A stretch of 64,000 nt of DNA from Anaspis maculata (Eukaryota; Arthropoda; Insecta; Coleoptera; Scraptiidae): NCBI GenBank assembly GCA_949128115.1, contig OX421967.1, positions 25,250,635-25,314,634 of the forward strand, in the 5' to 3' direction. How positions within the stretch are numbered: position 1 is the first letter of the stretch; each line of letters opens with the position of its first letter. The notes under the pieces are model-generated. The model was not told where the DNA came from. It did not search any database and saw only the letters and a list, made by a program, of their open reading frames with translations. A program made the position numbers and the translations under genes. Below, one piece after another: positions 1-11,467 of this stretch.

Positions 1-654
1 TTCGTTTCTATAGAATTGTTTTACAGGCAATTTTTATAAAATCTGTACTTTTAGAATTTTTGAGTCGCCGGCGCCGCCCTGTACAGGAAGTAGATAAAAA
101 AATTTTAAATCTCATCAGACAATAAAACAAGAGGGGGCAAAGTCCCACCTTTCGACGCCCCATATCTCCAAAAATAAAAATCCAATTTAAATATTTAGAC
201 GTTTTTCTGACACATTTGTAGCATTCCCCTAAACTGGCTTTGACTCTGAGACACAAGTCCTGAGAGACCCTGTATACCTAAACAAGCTTATGGATAAAGG
301 CTGAAATTACAATAATTAAGTATTGTATACAAAAAAAAATGTATTTCGCAGAAGTTCAAATACAAAAATCAATAGAAATCCAAATCCAGATGGGTACATC
401 TCGAACAAAAATGAAATCTTCTTATTCTTTTTTCTTATTCTTCTTCTTTCTTCTTATTCAAAAACAAAAAGGCATCATTTTATTGTCGCGCCGGGTGCCG
501 CAGCACCCATCAACCGGCACTGCAACACTATGTGGACAACTTGCGTGAATTCAACTGAAATTTGCACGAAAGAGAATCTCGCATAATCATTTAGATATAC
601 ATACACACAAAAATTTGTAGTAATGATGGAAAAAACACTGATCATCTTGAGCTC

Positions 655-927
655 CTAATTATCAAATGATACCATGTGATCCTCAAAATTCGGAGTTGGG
701 GTTGGCTTCGGAAACAAAATGTTGATGGATCGGGGTAATGGAGCGACTAAATTGGCCGAAGGGACGAATTTCTCGACTTCAAAGACACCTCCGATGTCGA
801 ATTTTGTGGATCGCACGGTTTGAACAAGTGAGTAAGTAAAAGAACTTACCTCTGAATCCTTCGATAATTTTTGGATTGCAACTCCAAAGTTGGGGATGCG
901 GCTCCATGTTGCACACGCGGTAGGCAT
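655..927 (-). other. possible coding exon or ORF, unrecognised
   Basis: An open frame of 90 codons on the minus strand ends with a Pro-rich tail (PLPRSINILFPKPTPTPNFE). It is less AT-rich than its surroundings. A consensus donor GTAAGT (minus strand, near 848) interrupts it, so an upstream ATG in another frame near 907 could belong to a small exon spliced out of this region. I do not recognise the protein and see no transposon motif in it. It may be chance coding potential. The rest of 1-1170 is AT-rich with nothing I can identify. Confidence 0.2.
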
Positions 928-1180
928 AAATTTTTTTGCAGAAGCAGAAGTAGCTCACATTGGCGTGTATGTGCGCGTGCTAGTGTTGTTGCCGGAAGAT
1001 GACGCAATACAATAAAACTTCGGGCGGATTCATAATACATATTCTTGATCGAAGAGTCTCAGTTTTCAGACCAAAAATATACAATCATTTCAAGAATAAT
1101 TGAATATTTGGGGGTAATGATCATCGTCTTAGTTCAAGCATTGTGGCATTTGAGTTCAGTAAGTTGAAATGTTGTTTCGA

Positions 1181-1535
1181 AGACGAGGGGTAAACCGCAG
1201 TGGAAGTCTGGTGTACACTACAGTGGAAGTCCGTGGAAGTCCGTGGAAGTCCATGGAAATCCGTGGAAGTCCGTGGAAGTCCGTGGAAATCACGTGGAAG
1301 TCAGTGGAAATCACGTGGAAGTCAATGGAAGTCATGGAAATCAGTGGAAGTCATGGAAGTCTGTGGAATTCAATGGAAATCACGTGGAAGTCATGGAAGT
1401 CTAGGGAAGTCATGGAAATCAGTGGAAGTCTGTAGAAGTCAGTGGAATTCAATTCAAATCACGTGGAATTAGGTGAAAGTCATTGAAAATCTATGGAACT
1501 TAGTGAAAGTCAGATGGAAGTCAGATGTTTCAAGT
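1181..1535 (+). repeat. GTGGAAGTC minisatellite, copy 1
   Basis: Some 25 or more imperfect 9-11-bp units of the form GTGGAAGTC(C/A) or ATGGAAATC run from about 1200 to 1530. They are preceded by the word CGAGGGGTAAACCGCA at 1184-1199. The same minisatellite returns at 6113-6425 on the same strand, followed there by the reverse complement of that word. The two blocks therefore look like the inner ends of one element with inverted termini, now split by other insertions. Open frames through the array are repeat artefacts. Confidence 0.85.
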
Positions 1536-1539
1536 TCCA

Positions 1540-1860
1540 TGACAATCATTCCCCTAATAAGAGATTTCAATATGGCAGCCAAAGAATCAGTGAGTTCAGC
1601 GTGAGAATAAGAATGATCATTATTACAAGACAGGGGTAAATGTCAAGTTCCATGAAAATCGTTCCATTAAGGAGAAATTTTGATATGGCGGCCAAGATAG
1701 AGGCGGAATCATGAAACTCAGCTTGGAAATAAGAATTTTCATACGAGACAAAAGTAAGCTCCAAGTTTTATGACAATCGTTTCACTAATAAGAGATTTCC
1801 GAGGAGAAATCGATATGGTGGACCAGATTGCGCCGCAACCATGAAATCCGATTTGCTCAT
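1540..1860 (+). repeat. tandem ~115-bp units with GGCGGCCAAGAT word
   Basis: Three diverged units start near 1541, 1657 and 1771. Each contains a version of ACTAATAAGAGATTTCAATATGG followed by a GGC(A/G)GCCAAGAT word and a conserved TCATGAAA(A/C)TC. The same unit family is arrayed at 31890-32290 and appears inverted at 11110-11280, inside members of the AGCGCACTT element family. This block is probably a remnant of one of those elements. Confidence 0.7.
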
Positions 1861-2029
1861 TGGTCAGCCTTGAGGACCTAATACCCTTGACAGACTGCAC
1901 CTTATACCCTTGACAGACTGGAAAACTGAATGATCATTTAGAACGTCATTTAGGACCTTAATGGTCATTAACTAGGAGTAACCATAATCGTCGAATAATC
2001 GGCGGTGGTCGTGCATCATCGCCGTGATT

Positions 2030-4515
2030 TTTGAAAACCATTGGCCAGCTTTTCTGCAATGAATCGCGATATCTGTCGTTTGTCATCAAGTCCCTCATTT
2101 CAGTTCGCCATTCAGACACGTATTTCTGGAATCGAGGAACTGGATTTTGTGTCTTGCTTCTTGCAACAACATCTCTTGTACCAAATTTTGCCCGTAAGTG
2201 TGCACGTATAAGCACGTACAAAAAAATAATAATAATATTCCAAAATAAAATTCCAAAAACATGAGCAATAACCACACATATTCGCGGAATTTGGATGATA
2301 CGAACATTGCAAACAGACAGCAGGGTATAGATTGGCGGCACTTTATTTTTGGGCACAAAGTCGAATTTATTGATGAGGACATGGGTTTCCGTAAGTATCC
2401 GTGAGACAGGTAGGTATATAATTCCTGTAGCGTGCACGTATAAGCACGTACTTACGAAAAATTTAAAAATCTCCTCACTTTACATAAGAAATGACCGCCT
2501 GCACCTGTTCGCGAAGGTTGGATGATACGAACATTGCGAACTTGTAGCACAGTATCAGTTGGTGGTACTCTATCCTGGACTCTATCTTCGGCAAAGTCGA
2601 ATTTATTGATGAGGGAATAGAGGTTTCCAGAACATCCGTCGTGAAAAATGTGAAATTTTGCAAAAGCAAGCGAAATGGAAGGTAGGTACTTATCGCAAAA
2701 GCAGTTAAAAAATTGCAAAAAAAAGTTATAATGAACCACACGATGGATACAAACATAATGAACCTCGTAATGAACTATAACATGCATCTGTCAGTTGCCT
2801 TGCCACTTGCCAGACGCGCACATTAATCAGGGCCGCGCTTAAAAGTTGATTAGACTATGGGGTTATGCGATTTTGATCAGATTATTGACTAAATCATCAG
2901 TCTCTTATTCTCCTTTTCCTCCATTTCTTTCGACTCAATACAAATTCAACATATATTTTGGCAACAAATAAAGATAGTATGATGTGGTGTGAACATTGCA
3001 AGCAATAATTACTTTGTTTCCGCTTGCAATGTTCACACCGCGCTTTCTTGATTGAATGGAATCTAAGCTAAATACCACCTCACACCTCACCGAAAATATG
3101 AAATTAATATTATAATTATAGATAATAAGGGCGATAATAGCCCAATACTCTGGACCATTCGACCATTTGACATCGACAGTTTGGGGGGGATAGGGGGGAA
3201 ATGGATCGCCACGTTTATTCATGCACTACGGCGCAAGCTCATAGGCTCATTACGATTTGCGAATTTGTGTCACCCCCAAATTTGCAATCGTCATTTAACG
3301 TTAATGATCATTACACTTAATGATCATTGAGGTGCAGTCTGTCAAGAGTATTAATGATCATTCAATTGCAAATTTGGGGGTGACACACTGCAAAATCGTA
3401 ATAAGCCTATGAGCTTGCGCCGTAGCGCATGAATAAACGTGGCGATCAATTTTTGCCCAAAATGTCAATGTCAAATTTTATTGTCGAATGGTCCGAAAGT
3501 ATTGGGCTATTATTGCCAATAGCATCTATAATTATAATGATAATTTCATATTTTAGGTGAGATGTGAGGTGGTATTTAGCTTAGATTTCATTCAATCAAG
3601 AAAGCGTGGTGTGAACATTGCAAGCAATAACAAAATGATTATTGCTTGCAATGTTCACACCACATCACACTAGATTTATTTGTTGTCAAAATCTATGTTG
3701 AATTTTTATTGAGTCGGAAGAAATTGAGGAAACGAAGAATAAGAGACTGATGATTTAGTCAACCTGATCAAAATCGCATAGTCCCATAGTCTAACCAACT
3801 TTTAAGCGCGGCCCTGGTTCATATGCGTGGCTGGCAAGTGGCAATAAGGCAACTGACAGATGCATGTTATAGTTCATTATGTTTGTACCTATTGTGTGGT
3901 TCATCATAACTTTTTTTTGCAATTTTTCAACTGCTTTTGCGATACGTACCTTCCATTTCGCTTGCTTTTGCAAAATTTCACATTTTTCACGACAGACGTT
4001 TTGGAATATTCCTAATCTAGGCAGCATGTTTAAAAGCTATTAGCATAGTTTGAGCCGAGGTTTAAGCTTATTTATGAGATATTTATGGAAATAAACACTT
4101 ATATAGATACCTACCTATCTCACGGATACTTACGGAAAAACCTATTCCCTCATCAATTAATTCGACTTTGCCAAAAATAGAGTACTCTGCCAACCGATAC
4201 TGTGCTACAAGTTCGCAATGTTCGTATCATCCAACTTTCGCGAACGGGCGCAGGCGGTCAGTTTCTTATGTAAAACGAGGAGATTTATAATTTTCAGGTG
4301 GTCATTTCTTATGTAAAGCAAAGATTTTTCAATTTTTCGTGCTTGCTTATACACGTTATGCTTATAATTTGATACAAAAGATGTTGTTGCAGGAGGCAAA
4401 ACACAAAATCCAGTTTCTCCATTCCAGAAATACGTGTCTGAATGGCGTACCGGAATGACAGACTCGATGACAAATATCGCGATTCATTGCAGAAAAGCTG
4501 GCCAAAGATATTTTG
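2030..4515. repeat. 2.5-kb palindromic (foldback) element
   Basis: The sequence from about 2030 to 3287 returns as its reverse complement from 3363 to about 4515. Examples are GCAAGCTCATAGGCT near 3232 against AGCCTATGAGCTTGC near 3405, and GTGTGAACATTGCAAGCAAT near 2990 against its complement near 3645. The central unpaired loop is about 75 bp. The left arm carries an extra tandem copy of a 150-bp segment (about 2285-2430 and 2515-2660) around GGATGATACGAACATTGC. There are no coding motifs. Open frames in the arms are mirror images of each other. Confidence 0.85.
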
Positions 4516-4934
4516 GGATTGATTGGATCCACAGGGATTGATTGCGCAACGCTTATTATCCGGGCCGGGCCTGGCCTATCTGCCGCCCCCTTCACCAGCA
4601 GTGGAGACAACCCCCCCCCCCAATGCGGGAATAAGAAGAATCTTTGAAATTCAACTTTATTATTATATTGCCGTCCCTATGACTTGCCGCCTGCGTGCAG
4701 GCACGAACTGCACGCCTCGAGGCACGCCTGCTAGGCCCGGCCCTGCTTATCATTCAACCAATAGGAGGTATAACTCCGTCCTTAAAATACATTCATCACC
4801 AGTTCCACCATACAGATAATTTAGGTGACCAAAACTGTATCAAGAGTTGAAAAAGAATTCATTGACTTGTACCTAGATAATCATCATGTGGTACAAAAAT
4901 TGAATAAAAAAACACAACGATTTTCTAGGAAAAA

Positions 4935-5015
4935 AGTCGTTTTCACGCGGATTCGAACCCACGATCTTCTGCTTGGAAATCTGATGTCTCATCTATTCGA
5001 CTATCCGAACATCTA
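4935..5015 (-). repeat. tRNA-like sequence, probable SINE head
   Basis: Read on the minus strand the segment contains a pol III B-box (GGGTTCGAATCC, complement of 4949-4960). An A-box-like stretch lies 30-40 bp upstream. The flanking arms do not pair as a tRNA acceptor stem, so it is better read as a tRNA-derived SINE fragment than a functional tRNA gene. The surrounding 4516-5590 has no recognisable gene. Confidence 0.4.
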
Positions 5016-5596
5016 GTATGGTACCTTAAAACTGCTTATATTCTGCCCTCGATTCTGCCTGAAAATTTTTGAAATGGGTGCTGCTCGAAGTGCAGGCTGT
5101 GTTTGTTAAGAAAACAAGTTAGGTACGAAGGTACTTAGCCCTCGACTTAGCCGTAATTATTGTTACCTAGCTCAGTCTTGCTGTTTGTTGAAGACGAGTT
5201 TACAATAATTATCACTCTAATTTAAAATTTGATGTGGTCGCAAAGCTGCGGGTTTCTTTGCGGTTGAAGGGAAGTTAAAAACTGAAGACCTCTATAATTT
5301 ATTTTCTGGAAATAAATCCGTAACTAGTGGTGAAAAAACATAACATAACAATACAAGGTACAGTCTTTCATGTATATGCCGATCACGTTTTAAATTCAGC
5401 AGAAATTAAAACGCGGTTGGCCATGTTCCCTAGGGTGTAACGGACGCTGACGGACCAAGTTTCGTGAAAACGGGCTTTTTGTGGCGAAGTCCAGTGAGGT
5501 TAGGAAATTTTGACATGAAATGCCAATTCTGGCGTCTCCTTGCATCATATTCCGCTACAGTGTTGCCTTGGCTGTTATGACTGTTATCTTGTCAGA

Positions 5597-5603
5597 ATGG
5601 CAG
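5597..5603 (+). CDS. candidate first coding exon of the Pax3/7 gene (MA + 1 nt)
   Basis: The sequence ATGGCAG is followed directly by a perfect donor, GTAAGT, at 5604. Its phase (1) matches the acceptor at 12030/12031, so splicing would give Met-Ala-Gly before the paired-domain motif QGRVNQLGG. Very short leaders before the paired domain are known in some Pax genes. The intron would be 6.4 kb. This is an inference from one strong splice site plus phase. An undetected exon elsewhere, including upstream of the window, is equally possible. Confidence 0.22.
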
Positions 5604-6112
5604 GTAAGTGACAGAGTGCCGAGCCGTTCTAGGTTTTAGACACTAGGCCTTCATTTCTGACCATACATTTGAACAGTTTTCTCAACCTAGTATATAATAT
5701 GATGGTATATTATGATTCACTATTTTATTCAAAAAAAACTGTTCACCAGTCGCCCATTTAAACTGGAGAAAGTCTACCAAAATCAAGACGTCTTGAGCGT
5801 TCATATACAATCTTGCAACAGCGGTGTACTCGATTGACAATACGAATTCAAGGTCATCTGGGGAAATATTGATCCAACATTACAAATTTGAGCATCCCCA
5901 AATATCGCAAAATTGCCAACTTGGCGTGCAAAAATTACCGTTCTAGTGCTGAATTTAAAAGCTGATCGGCATATAGTTATATGCATCCCTATCGACTGAA
6001 TTTTAGATTCCTGGACCCAGTTTTACCAACAATGTTTTCCTCGAGGTTTTCCTCGATAGGTAGTTTGTATACCTATAGTAGGTTCTCGGGGGAATATTCC
6101 CTACAATCGATG

Positions 6113-6475
6113 AAATTCACGTGGAAGTCATGGAAATCAGTGGAAATCACGTGGAAGTCATGGAAGTCTGTAGAAGTCATGGAAATCAGTGGAAATCACG
6201 TGGAAGTCATGGAAGTCTGTAGAAGTCATGGAAATCAGTGGGAGTCATGGAACTCAGTGGAAATCACGTGGAAGTCTTGGAAATCAGTGGAAGTCAATGG
6301 AAATCAGTGGAAGTCAATGGAAATCAGTGGAAGTCAATGGAAATCAGTGGAAGTCAATGGAAATCCGTGGAAGTCCATGGAAGTCAATGGAAGTCAGATG
6401 GAAATCAGTGGAAATCAGTCGATAGTGGAAGTCTAGTGTACAAAATTTTCCTTGCGGTTTACCCCTCGTTCGAAG
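6113..6475 (+). repeat. GTGGAAGTC minisatellite, copy 2
   Basis: Imperfect units of GTGGAAGTCA and ATGGAAATCA run from 6117 to about 6430, including a near-perfect 20-bp higher-order dimer at 6285-6360. The block ends in TGCGGTTTACCCCTCG (6453-6468), which is the reverse complement of the word before copy 1 at 1184. The open frames in this interval are artefacts of the repeat. From 6476 to 6815 I see only AT-rich unique sequence. Confidence 0.85.
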
Positions 6476-6818
6476 ATTACATTTTCAGATCAAAATCACA
6501 TTATGTTATAAACTGTGAAGTTTTCAATATTCTCAGTTGGAGATCTTGAAATGCTTGAGAGGAAATTTTCATTTGTTCTGAACAAGTTTATCTGGAAAGT
6601 TGTTTCAAAAACAGCGTTTAATACATCTAAGATATTCGATAATATCAGTTCAAAAGATTAGTCTCATTTTGAGAATGTCTGACAAAACTATTACATTTTT
6701 CGAACAAATACTGGCTTCGTATTGAACTGAAAAAACTATTTCAATTTGAATGTATTGAATCATCAGGCCAAGTCAATGAGTCAAGTAAATATGATACTAT
6801 TGGATTGAAATTACGTTT

Positions 6819-7140
6819 TTATGCGTGAACCATGTCCATAAATAAATTGTTGACTTTACTTTGTGATGTCATGTCAATATTGAAATCCCCGCATAATACT
6901 AACTTATAGTTTGAAAACATTATTTCACATTTTGTAAGAATTTCAGTTAACTTCTGAAGAAAAACATTTACATCTCCATGAGGCGGTCTATAGATACAGA
7001 TAATGACAGTTTTACACTTTCGACTAACTTCAGATGAGCACTCTATAACACTCTCAACGCTAAACTCATACACCTCGCTCACCTCCTGGAAGTCATACAC
7101 TGGCAGTGCTGAGATGCTGCACCCTCCATGACATGACTTG
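6819..7140 (-). pseudogene. non-LTR retrotransposon endonuclease fragment
   Basis: The minus-strand frame encodes an apurinic-type (APE/EEP) endonuclease segment of a LINE. It shows HGGCSI near the start, IYRPPHGDV in the middle and the metal-site motif CGDFNID near the end, then stops. It lies downstream (minus sense) of the tail of the 7285-9023 element. It therefore cannot simply be that element's own endonuclease in normal order, although it covers the part which that element lacks. It is a fragment of a second copy or a rearranged piece. Confidence 0.75.
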
Positions 7141-7150
7141 GTGCGGCAGA

Positions 7151-7183
<33 letters not shown>
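7151..7183. repeat. (ATT)n microsatellite, retrotransposon 3' tail
   Basis: Eleven ATT units are present. On the minus strand this is (AAT)n, lying about 100 bp after the stop codon of the reverse transcriptase ORF at 7285. Short tandem-repeat 3' tails are typical of several non-LTR clades such as I and CR1, so this is read as the 3' terminus of the element. Confidence 0.7.
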
Positions 7184-7284
7184 GAGATTCCCACTCAACA
7201 GGTAGATACCCATTAACAGAGTGAGGCGCACATCAAGCTAAGAGAGAACAGGAAAAAAAAAAGACAACAAGAAAAGAACCGCGA

Positions 7285-8560
7285 TCACTCAACACCGCCA
7301 GAAGCAGATCCGTCAAAGCAAGACCTGATCTGGCCAACAGAACAAGAGAATATGTCAATTCGATCCTGAACACTCATATAATTAGAGCACATTTGATATA
7401 TGGGAGAGGCCTTAAGAACATTAGTATTAGTAGTAGGGAGGTAAAACGTCTCGGTGCATCTTGAATTTACGCGTGGAACCCTGAACATCAATTTCTGCAC
7501 CAAATTCTTGGAGTCCAGTAAACCATTGACAAGTTTAAAAAGAAAAACAATGGAATGCGAACATCGTCTTGACTGTAGGCTGACGAACTGCGTCCGTGCC
7601 AGCAACATGTCCTGGGGACATCCCCTAGGAGGATAAGTACCCCAAGTTCTGAAATGCAAAAACTTCAAGAATCGACGCTGAACTCTCTCGATAGCGGAAA
7701 CGTGCACCGAATATAAAGGACTCCAAATGATAGAGGCATACTCAAGACGAGGCCTAACAAATGTCGAGTAAAGGAGACAGGCAGTCTGAAGATTTGCAAA
7801 GGGCCTGACATTTCTCAAGACAAAACCCAAACTTCTGAAGGCAGCAGCAGTCACATCAGAAATGTGTGGAACAAAAGTAAGCTGGGAATCGAAGCGAACC
7901 CCAAGGTCACGCACATCATTCGCCCTTGGCACCAAAACATCACCAATAGCGTAGTCAAACTGTAATTCATTTCTAGCTCTACAATACGAAACAATCGAGC
8001 ATTTACTGGGATTAAGTGGTAGGTGATTCGTCTGACACCATCTCCTAACCCTGTCTAAATCAGCCTGAAGTCTCTCACAGTCAGCCACAGCACCTATTTC
8101 ACTATACAACTTTAGGTCATCAGCGTACATCAGAAATCCAGCCTCAACACAGTCACTGATATCATCAACATATATGTCAAAAAACAATGGTCCAAGCTTA
8201 TTTCCCTGTGGCACACCCGAAGTCTGAGCAAACATCCGAGAACGAAAACCATTGCACTGCACATACTGGAGCCTACCTGTCAAGAACGACTGTATCAGAG
8301 CCAGGAACTTAGGAGACAGGCTCAAGATTGACACAAGCTCGTAGTCCTGAACTGCGTGCAAGAACCTCTCGGACTCACCACACCAGTGCTCGGTGAAACA
8401 TATTACAGCTGGCTCAGTTACCATTGAAGCCAGGGTCGTCTCTATGTCATTGATCTTGTTTTTTATTGATCTTATGTTTTGATGGAATAGGAAGATACTG
8501 GCTGCCTCATTGTGTGATTCCTTTGCATGGAGCTTTTGGGGTGTTATGTTACTATCTTCT
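7285..8560 (-). pseudogene. non-LTR retrotransposon ORF2 (endonuclease start fused to reverse transcriptase)
   Basis: The frame opens with the start of an APE endonuclease (HQNIRSIKNKIND upstream of 8424, then ICFTEHW) and reaches DYELVS. It then jumps straight into a reverse transcriptase at LSPKFLALIQSFLTGR. The RT shows GVPQGNKLGPLFF, the catalytic MYADDLKLY and thumb-region sequence to a stop at 7285. The rest of the endonuclease and the RT fingers are missing, so this is an internally deleted, non-functional copy that nevertheless stays open for 379 codons. The architecture suits the Jockey/CR1/I group; the exact clade is not resolved. Confidence 0.85.
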
Positions 8561-8568
8561 TTTTGACT

Positions 8569-9023
8569 ACCTTCGAAAAAACCGAAATCTCTTTATCACC
8601 AGGTTTTCGGGCCAGACTTCTGGTTTGTATATATCATCAAGGCGGGCCAGATTGAAACCGACTTTGTATGATTTATTTGCGCTAGTGTTTTGTTTCATGT
8701 TTTGGGATTTCTTCTATGATGAAATTTTCATTCGCGAATTTGCTTTCAAGGTAAGCTTTCAAATTTTCTGTAGTGCTGTCAGCTCTGGCTCGACCTACGT
8801 ACAGCCATGTCCTGCGGTCAGCACCCCCGAACACCTTGGTGTTGATGTCGTTTTGTTGTGAGACTCCTTTTATGCTAGCCTCTCTTCGTGGCTTCTCCTT
8901 CGCAACTTTCGGTTCCCTCTTGCCGCTCTCCTTTCTGCCGTCTTCACGCATCACGCTCACCACTGCCGTGTGCTGTGTCCGATCCAGGTGGCTATAGGTG
9001 GCTGATGGTTTTGAATTTTTCAA
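8569..9023 (-). pseudogene. non-LTR retrotransposon ORF1 (gag-like) remnant
   Basis: The minus strand encodes a basic N-terminal part, then RTWLYVGRARADSTTENLK, and ends at KHETKH with a stop at 8682. A frame shift continues the protein as KSYKVGFNLARLDDIYKPE and WPENLVIKRFRFFRR to a stop near 8569. LYVGR plus KVG and YxPExWP are typical of insect LINE ORF1 proteins. ORF2 begins just downstream on the same strand, so 9023 to 7151 is one 5'-truncated, internally deleted element. The plus-strand frame at 8466-8861 is a shadow. Confidence 0.75.
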
Positions 9024-9149
9024 GGCAGTGTTTGGGCGGAAATATTTTTAAAACAATCATTATTCCAGGTTAAGGAAAAGGCGCCTGTGACTGCATTTTA
9101 GACGAGTGAACAATAAACTGAATGAATTTTCTAATCTTTGAGTTTCTAG

Positions 9150-9310
9150 AAGTAAAGTTTCCCATTTCTGCTTGATTTGGAATTTGATTCAATAATGCTA
9201 TAACTTTTGCAAAACCCGACAACGAAAAATGTCAATTCTGCTTGATTTTGAATTTGAATCAATAATGCCATAACTTTTGCAAAACCCTGACAACGAAAAA
9301 TGTCAAAAAC
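9150..9310 (+). repeat. tandem duplication of ~80 bp
   Basis: CTGCTTGATTTTGAATTTGA and AATAATGCCATAACTTTTGC occur twice, at about 9170 and 9240, each followed by AAAACCC and ACAACGAAAAATGTCAA. It is a local duplication with no coding content. Confidence 0.7.
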
Positions 9311-9334
9311 TGTATTGTTATGGAACATAATATG

Positions 9335-9765
9335 ATCAAAAACTTCTTTATCCAATCCTATTGAATAATGCACGCATTATCACGCGTATACATGCCTGCA
9401 TTTTCCAATAAGACTGGATAAAGCATAGTATTCTACTCACGGGTAATGACTATTACTCATTCGGATGCTTTACGACACGAGCCTTCCTCATGAGTAAGAA
9501 GCAATCATTACCCGCTTGTTGAATAATATACTATTACTCCGGAGTTGTGTGATTTTTTTGCCATTTTCAGTTATGTTGGGAATACTGCAATTAACTTCAA
9601 AGTGACGTCTGCATTTGCATTTTGATATCATGTTGCCAGTACGTACAGTGACACTGACATTAAGATAATAATTTATTCAGTCATTATGGACAACCTATTT
9701 CTATTTCTATAAATAAAATAATTTCACAGCACTCTAGAGGAATAAAGTTTTTGATCACACGGTGT
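9335..9765. mobile_element. ~430-bp hairpin element with TGATCAAAAACTT ends
   Basis: ATGATCAAAAACTTCTTTAT near 9338 is mirrored by AATAAAGTTTTTGATCAC near 9740. Inside it, 9428-9527 is itself an inverted repeat (CGGGTAATGACTATTACTCA against ATGAGTAAG...CATTACCCG). The layout fits a non-autonomous DNA transposon of the MITE or foldback type. Confidence 0.5.
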
Positions 9766-10001
9766 GTATTATGTATCTACGTACTTCAATTACCCCAACA
9801 ATTGAAGTGGCCCACCCAAAATTTATAATAAAATTCAAGTTTTGAAATTTTGCCCGGCTTCGCCTATATTATCCGGCAATCTATCGAACGGCTCGGCTCA
9901 TCCGCCAATTGTACGAGTTTGTGACTTATTCTCCTATTAGGTCTCCAGCGAATATCTTGAAATTTCCAATATCTTCCAAATGGTTTGACATAAGCAAGTT
10001 C

Positions 10002-11380
10002 TTTTTAGCGCACTTTCCCAAAAAATGAGAAAAAGGCGCTTTTAGCTTCACTTTGTCCGTCCGTCCGTCCGTCCGTCCGTCCGTCCGTCGTACGCGGGAT
10101 AACTCCTCAGGGAAAAAAGATATCGACGTGGTGTAAACGCTGATCAATAATACATATGTCCAGGATGTCGAGTTGACTTTTGGTTTTTTGTTATTCTGTC
10201 GCCATCTTTGATCCACCATTTTGAATTTCGTTAAAAGTGATCCGATTGAAATGAAATTTGCAGGCAATGTAAACCACATCAAGGTCTATCCAATTTTTGA
10301 CAATTGATGCCCCTCCGCCATCTTGTATTCTCACTATTGAACATGTTTCTAAGTGATAGAACTAGGAGAATTATGCCTCAACGAAAAGAGATATCGATGT
10401 GGTGCAAACGCCAATCGAATGTGTACGAGTCCAACATATAAAGTTGACCGATAATTTTTGTCACTTGGCCGCCATCTTTGATCCGCCATTTTGAATTTTT
10501 CTGAAAGTGGTCTGATTTGAGTGAAATTTGCAGGCGATGTGAACTTCATCAGGATACATCCAATTTTTGACAATTGATGCCCCGCCACCATCTTGTATTC
10601 TCACTATTGAACATGTTTTGAAGTGATAGAACTAGGAGAATTATGCCTCGACGAAAAGAGATATCGATGTGGTGCAAACGCCAATCGAATACGTATGTGA
10701 CCACCATATAAAGTTGACCAATGATTTTTGTCACTTGGCCGCCATCTTTGATCCGCCATTTTGAATTTCTCTGAAGGTGGTCCAATTTGAGTAAAATTTG
10801 CAGGCGATGTGAACTTCATTAAGATACATCCAATTTTGGACAATTGATCCCCCGCCGCCATCTTGTTTTCTCCTTATTAAACATGTTTCAAAATGATAGA
10901 ACTAGGAGAATTATGCCTCAACGAAAAGAGATATCAATGTGGTGGAATGCCAATCAAATGCGTACGTGTTTACCATATAAATTGGACCAATGATTTTTGT
11001 CACTTGGCCGCCATCTTTGGTCCGCCATTTTGAATTTCTCTGAAAGTGGTCCGATTTGCATGAAATTCACAGGCGATGTGAACTTCATCAAAATACATCC
11101 GATTTTGGACAAATGATGTTCTGCCGCCATCTTGGCCGCCATATTGAAATCTCTTATTAGTGGAACGATTTTCATGAAACTTGGAACTTATCCTTGTCCA
11201 TAGTACGATCATTTTGATTTTTAAGCCAAATTTCATGATTCTGACGCTATTTTGGCCGCCATTTTGAAATTTCTGCCCAAATAACGGTAGAACCCTAATT
11301 AATATCTTGCGTTCACTAACCCTTCAGAAAGGAAGTGCGCTACTGAGCCTCATGCCCATGAGGCATATTCGCTTGTTCTC
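10002..11380 (+). mobile_element. Helentron/INE-like element, copy 1
   Basis: The 5' end reads TTTTTAGCGCACTTTCCC and is followed by a (GTCC)n tract at 10050-10088. The 3' end carries GGAAGTGCGCTACTGAG and the hairpin GCCTCATGCCCATGAGGC, then ATATTCGCTTGTT. AGCGCACTT and AAGTGCGCT are subterminal inverted repeats. The centre is about four 270-bp units, with ACTAGGAGAATTATGCCTC at 10361, 10631 and 10901, each containing GCCGCCATCTTTGATCCGCC. Subterminal inverted repeats, central tandem arrays and a 3' hairpin are features of Helentron-associated INE elements. Two more copies exist at 31783 (inverted) and 52840. The family assignment is an inference. Confidence 0.65.
10050..10088. repeat. (GTCC)n microsatellite
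   Basis: A run of about ten GTCC units lies inside the Helentron/INE-like element. The same tract, at the same place relative to the AGCGCA end, is present in the other two copies, at 33658-33692 (as GGAC) and 52890-52925. Confidence 0.9.
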
Positions 11381-11467
11381 TCTAATCGAGTCTTATTTAC
11401 TTTGACTTGACCCCCATTGCATTTGAGAACGATCTGTCAACTATAAACCATTTTTAACAAATATGTA

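Noticed and set aside
1169..1472. ORFs with repeated Trp-Lys-Ser-Val/Met-Glu words
   Set aside because: They are produced by the GTGGAAGTC minisatellite, which is open in several frames. The same applies to 5981-6549.
9935..11280. Repeated units as a CRISPR array
   Set aside because: Units are 270 bp with no short direct repeat-spacer pattern, and the DNA is eukaryotic. They are internal arrays of a transposon.
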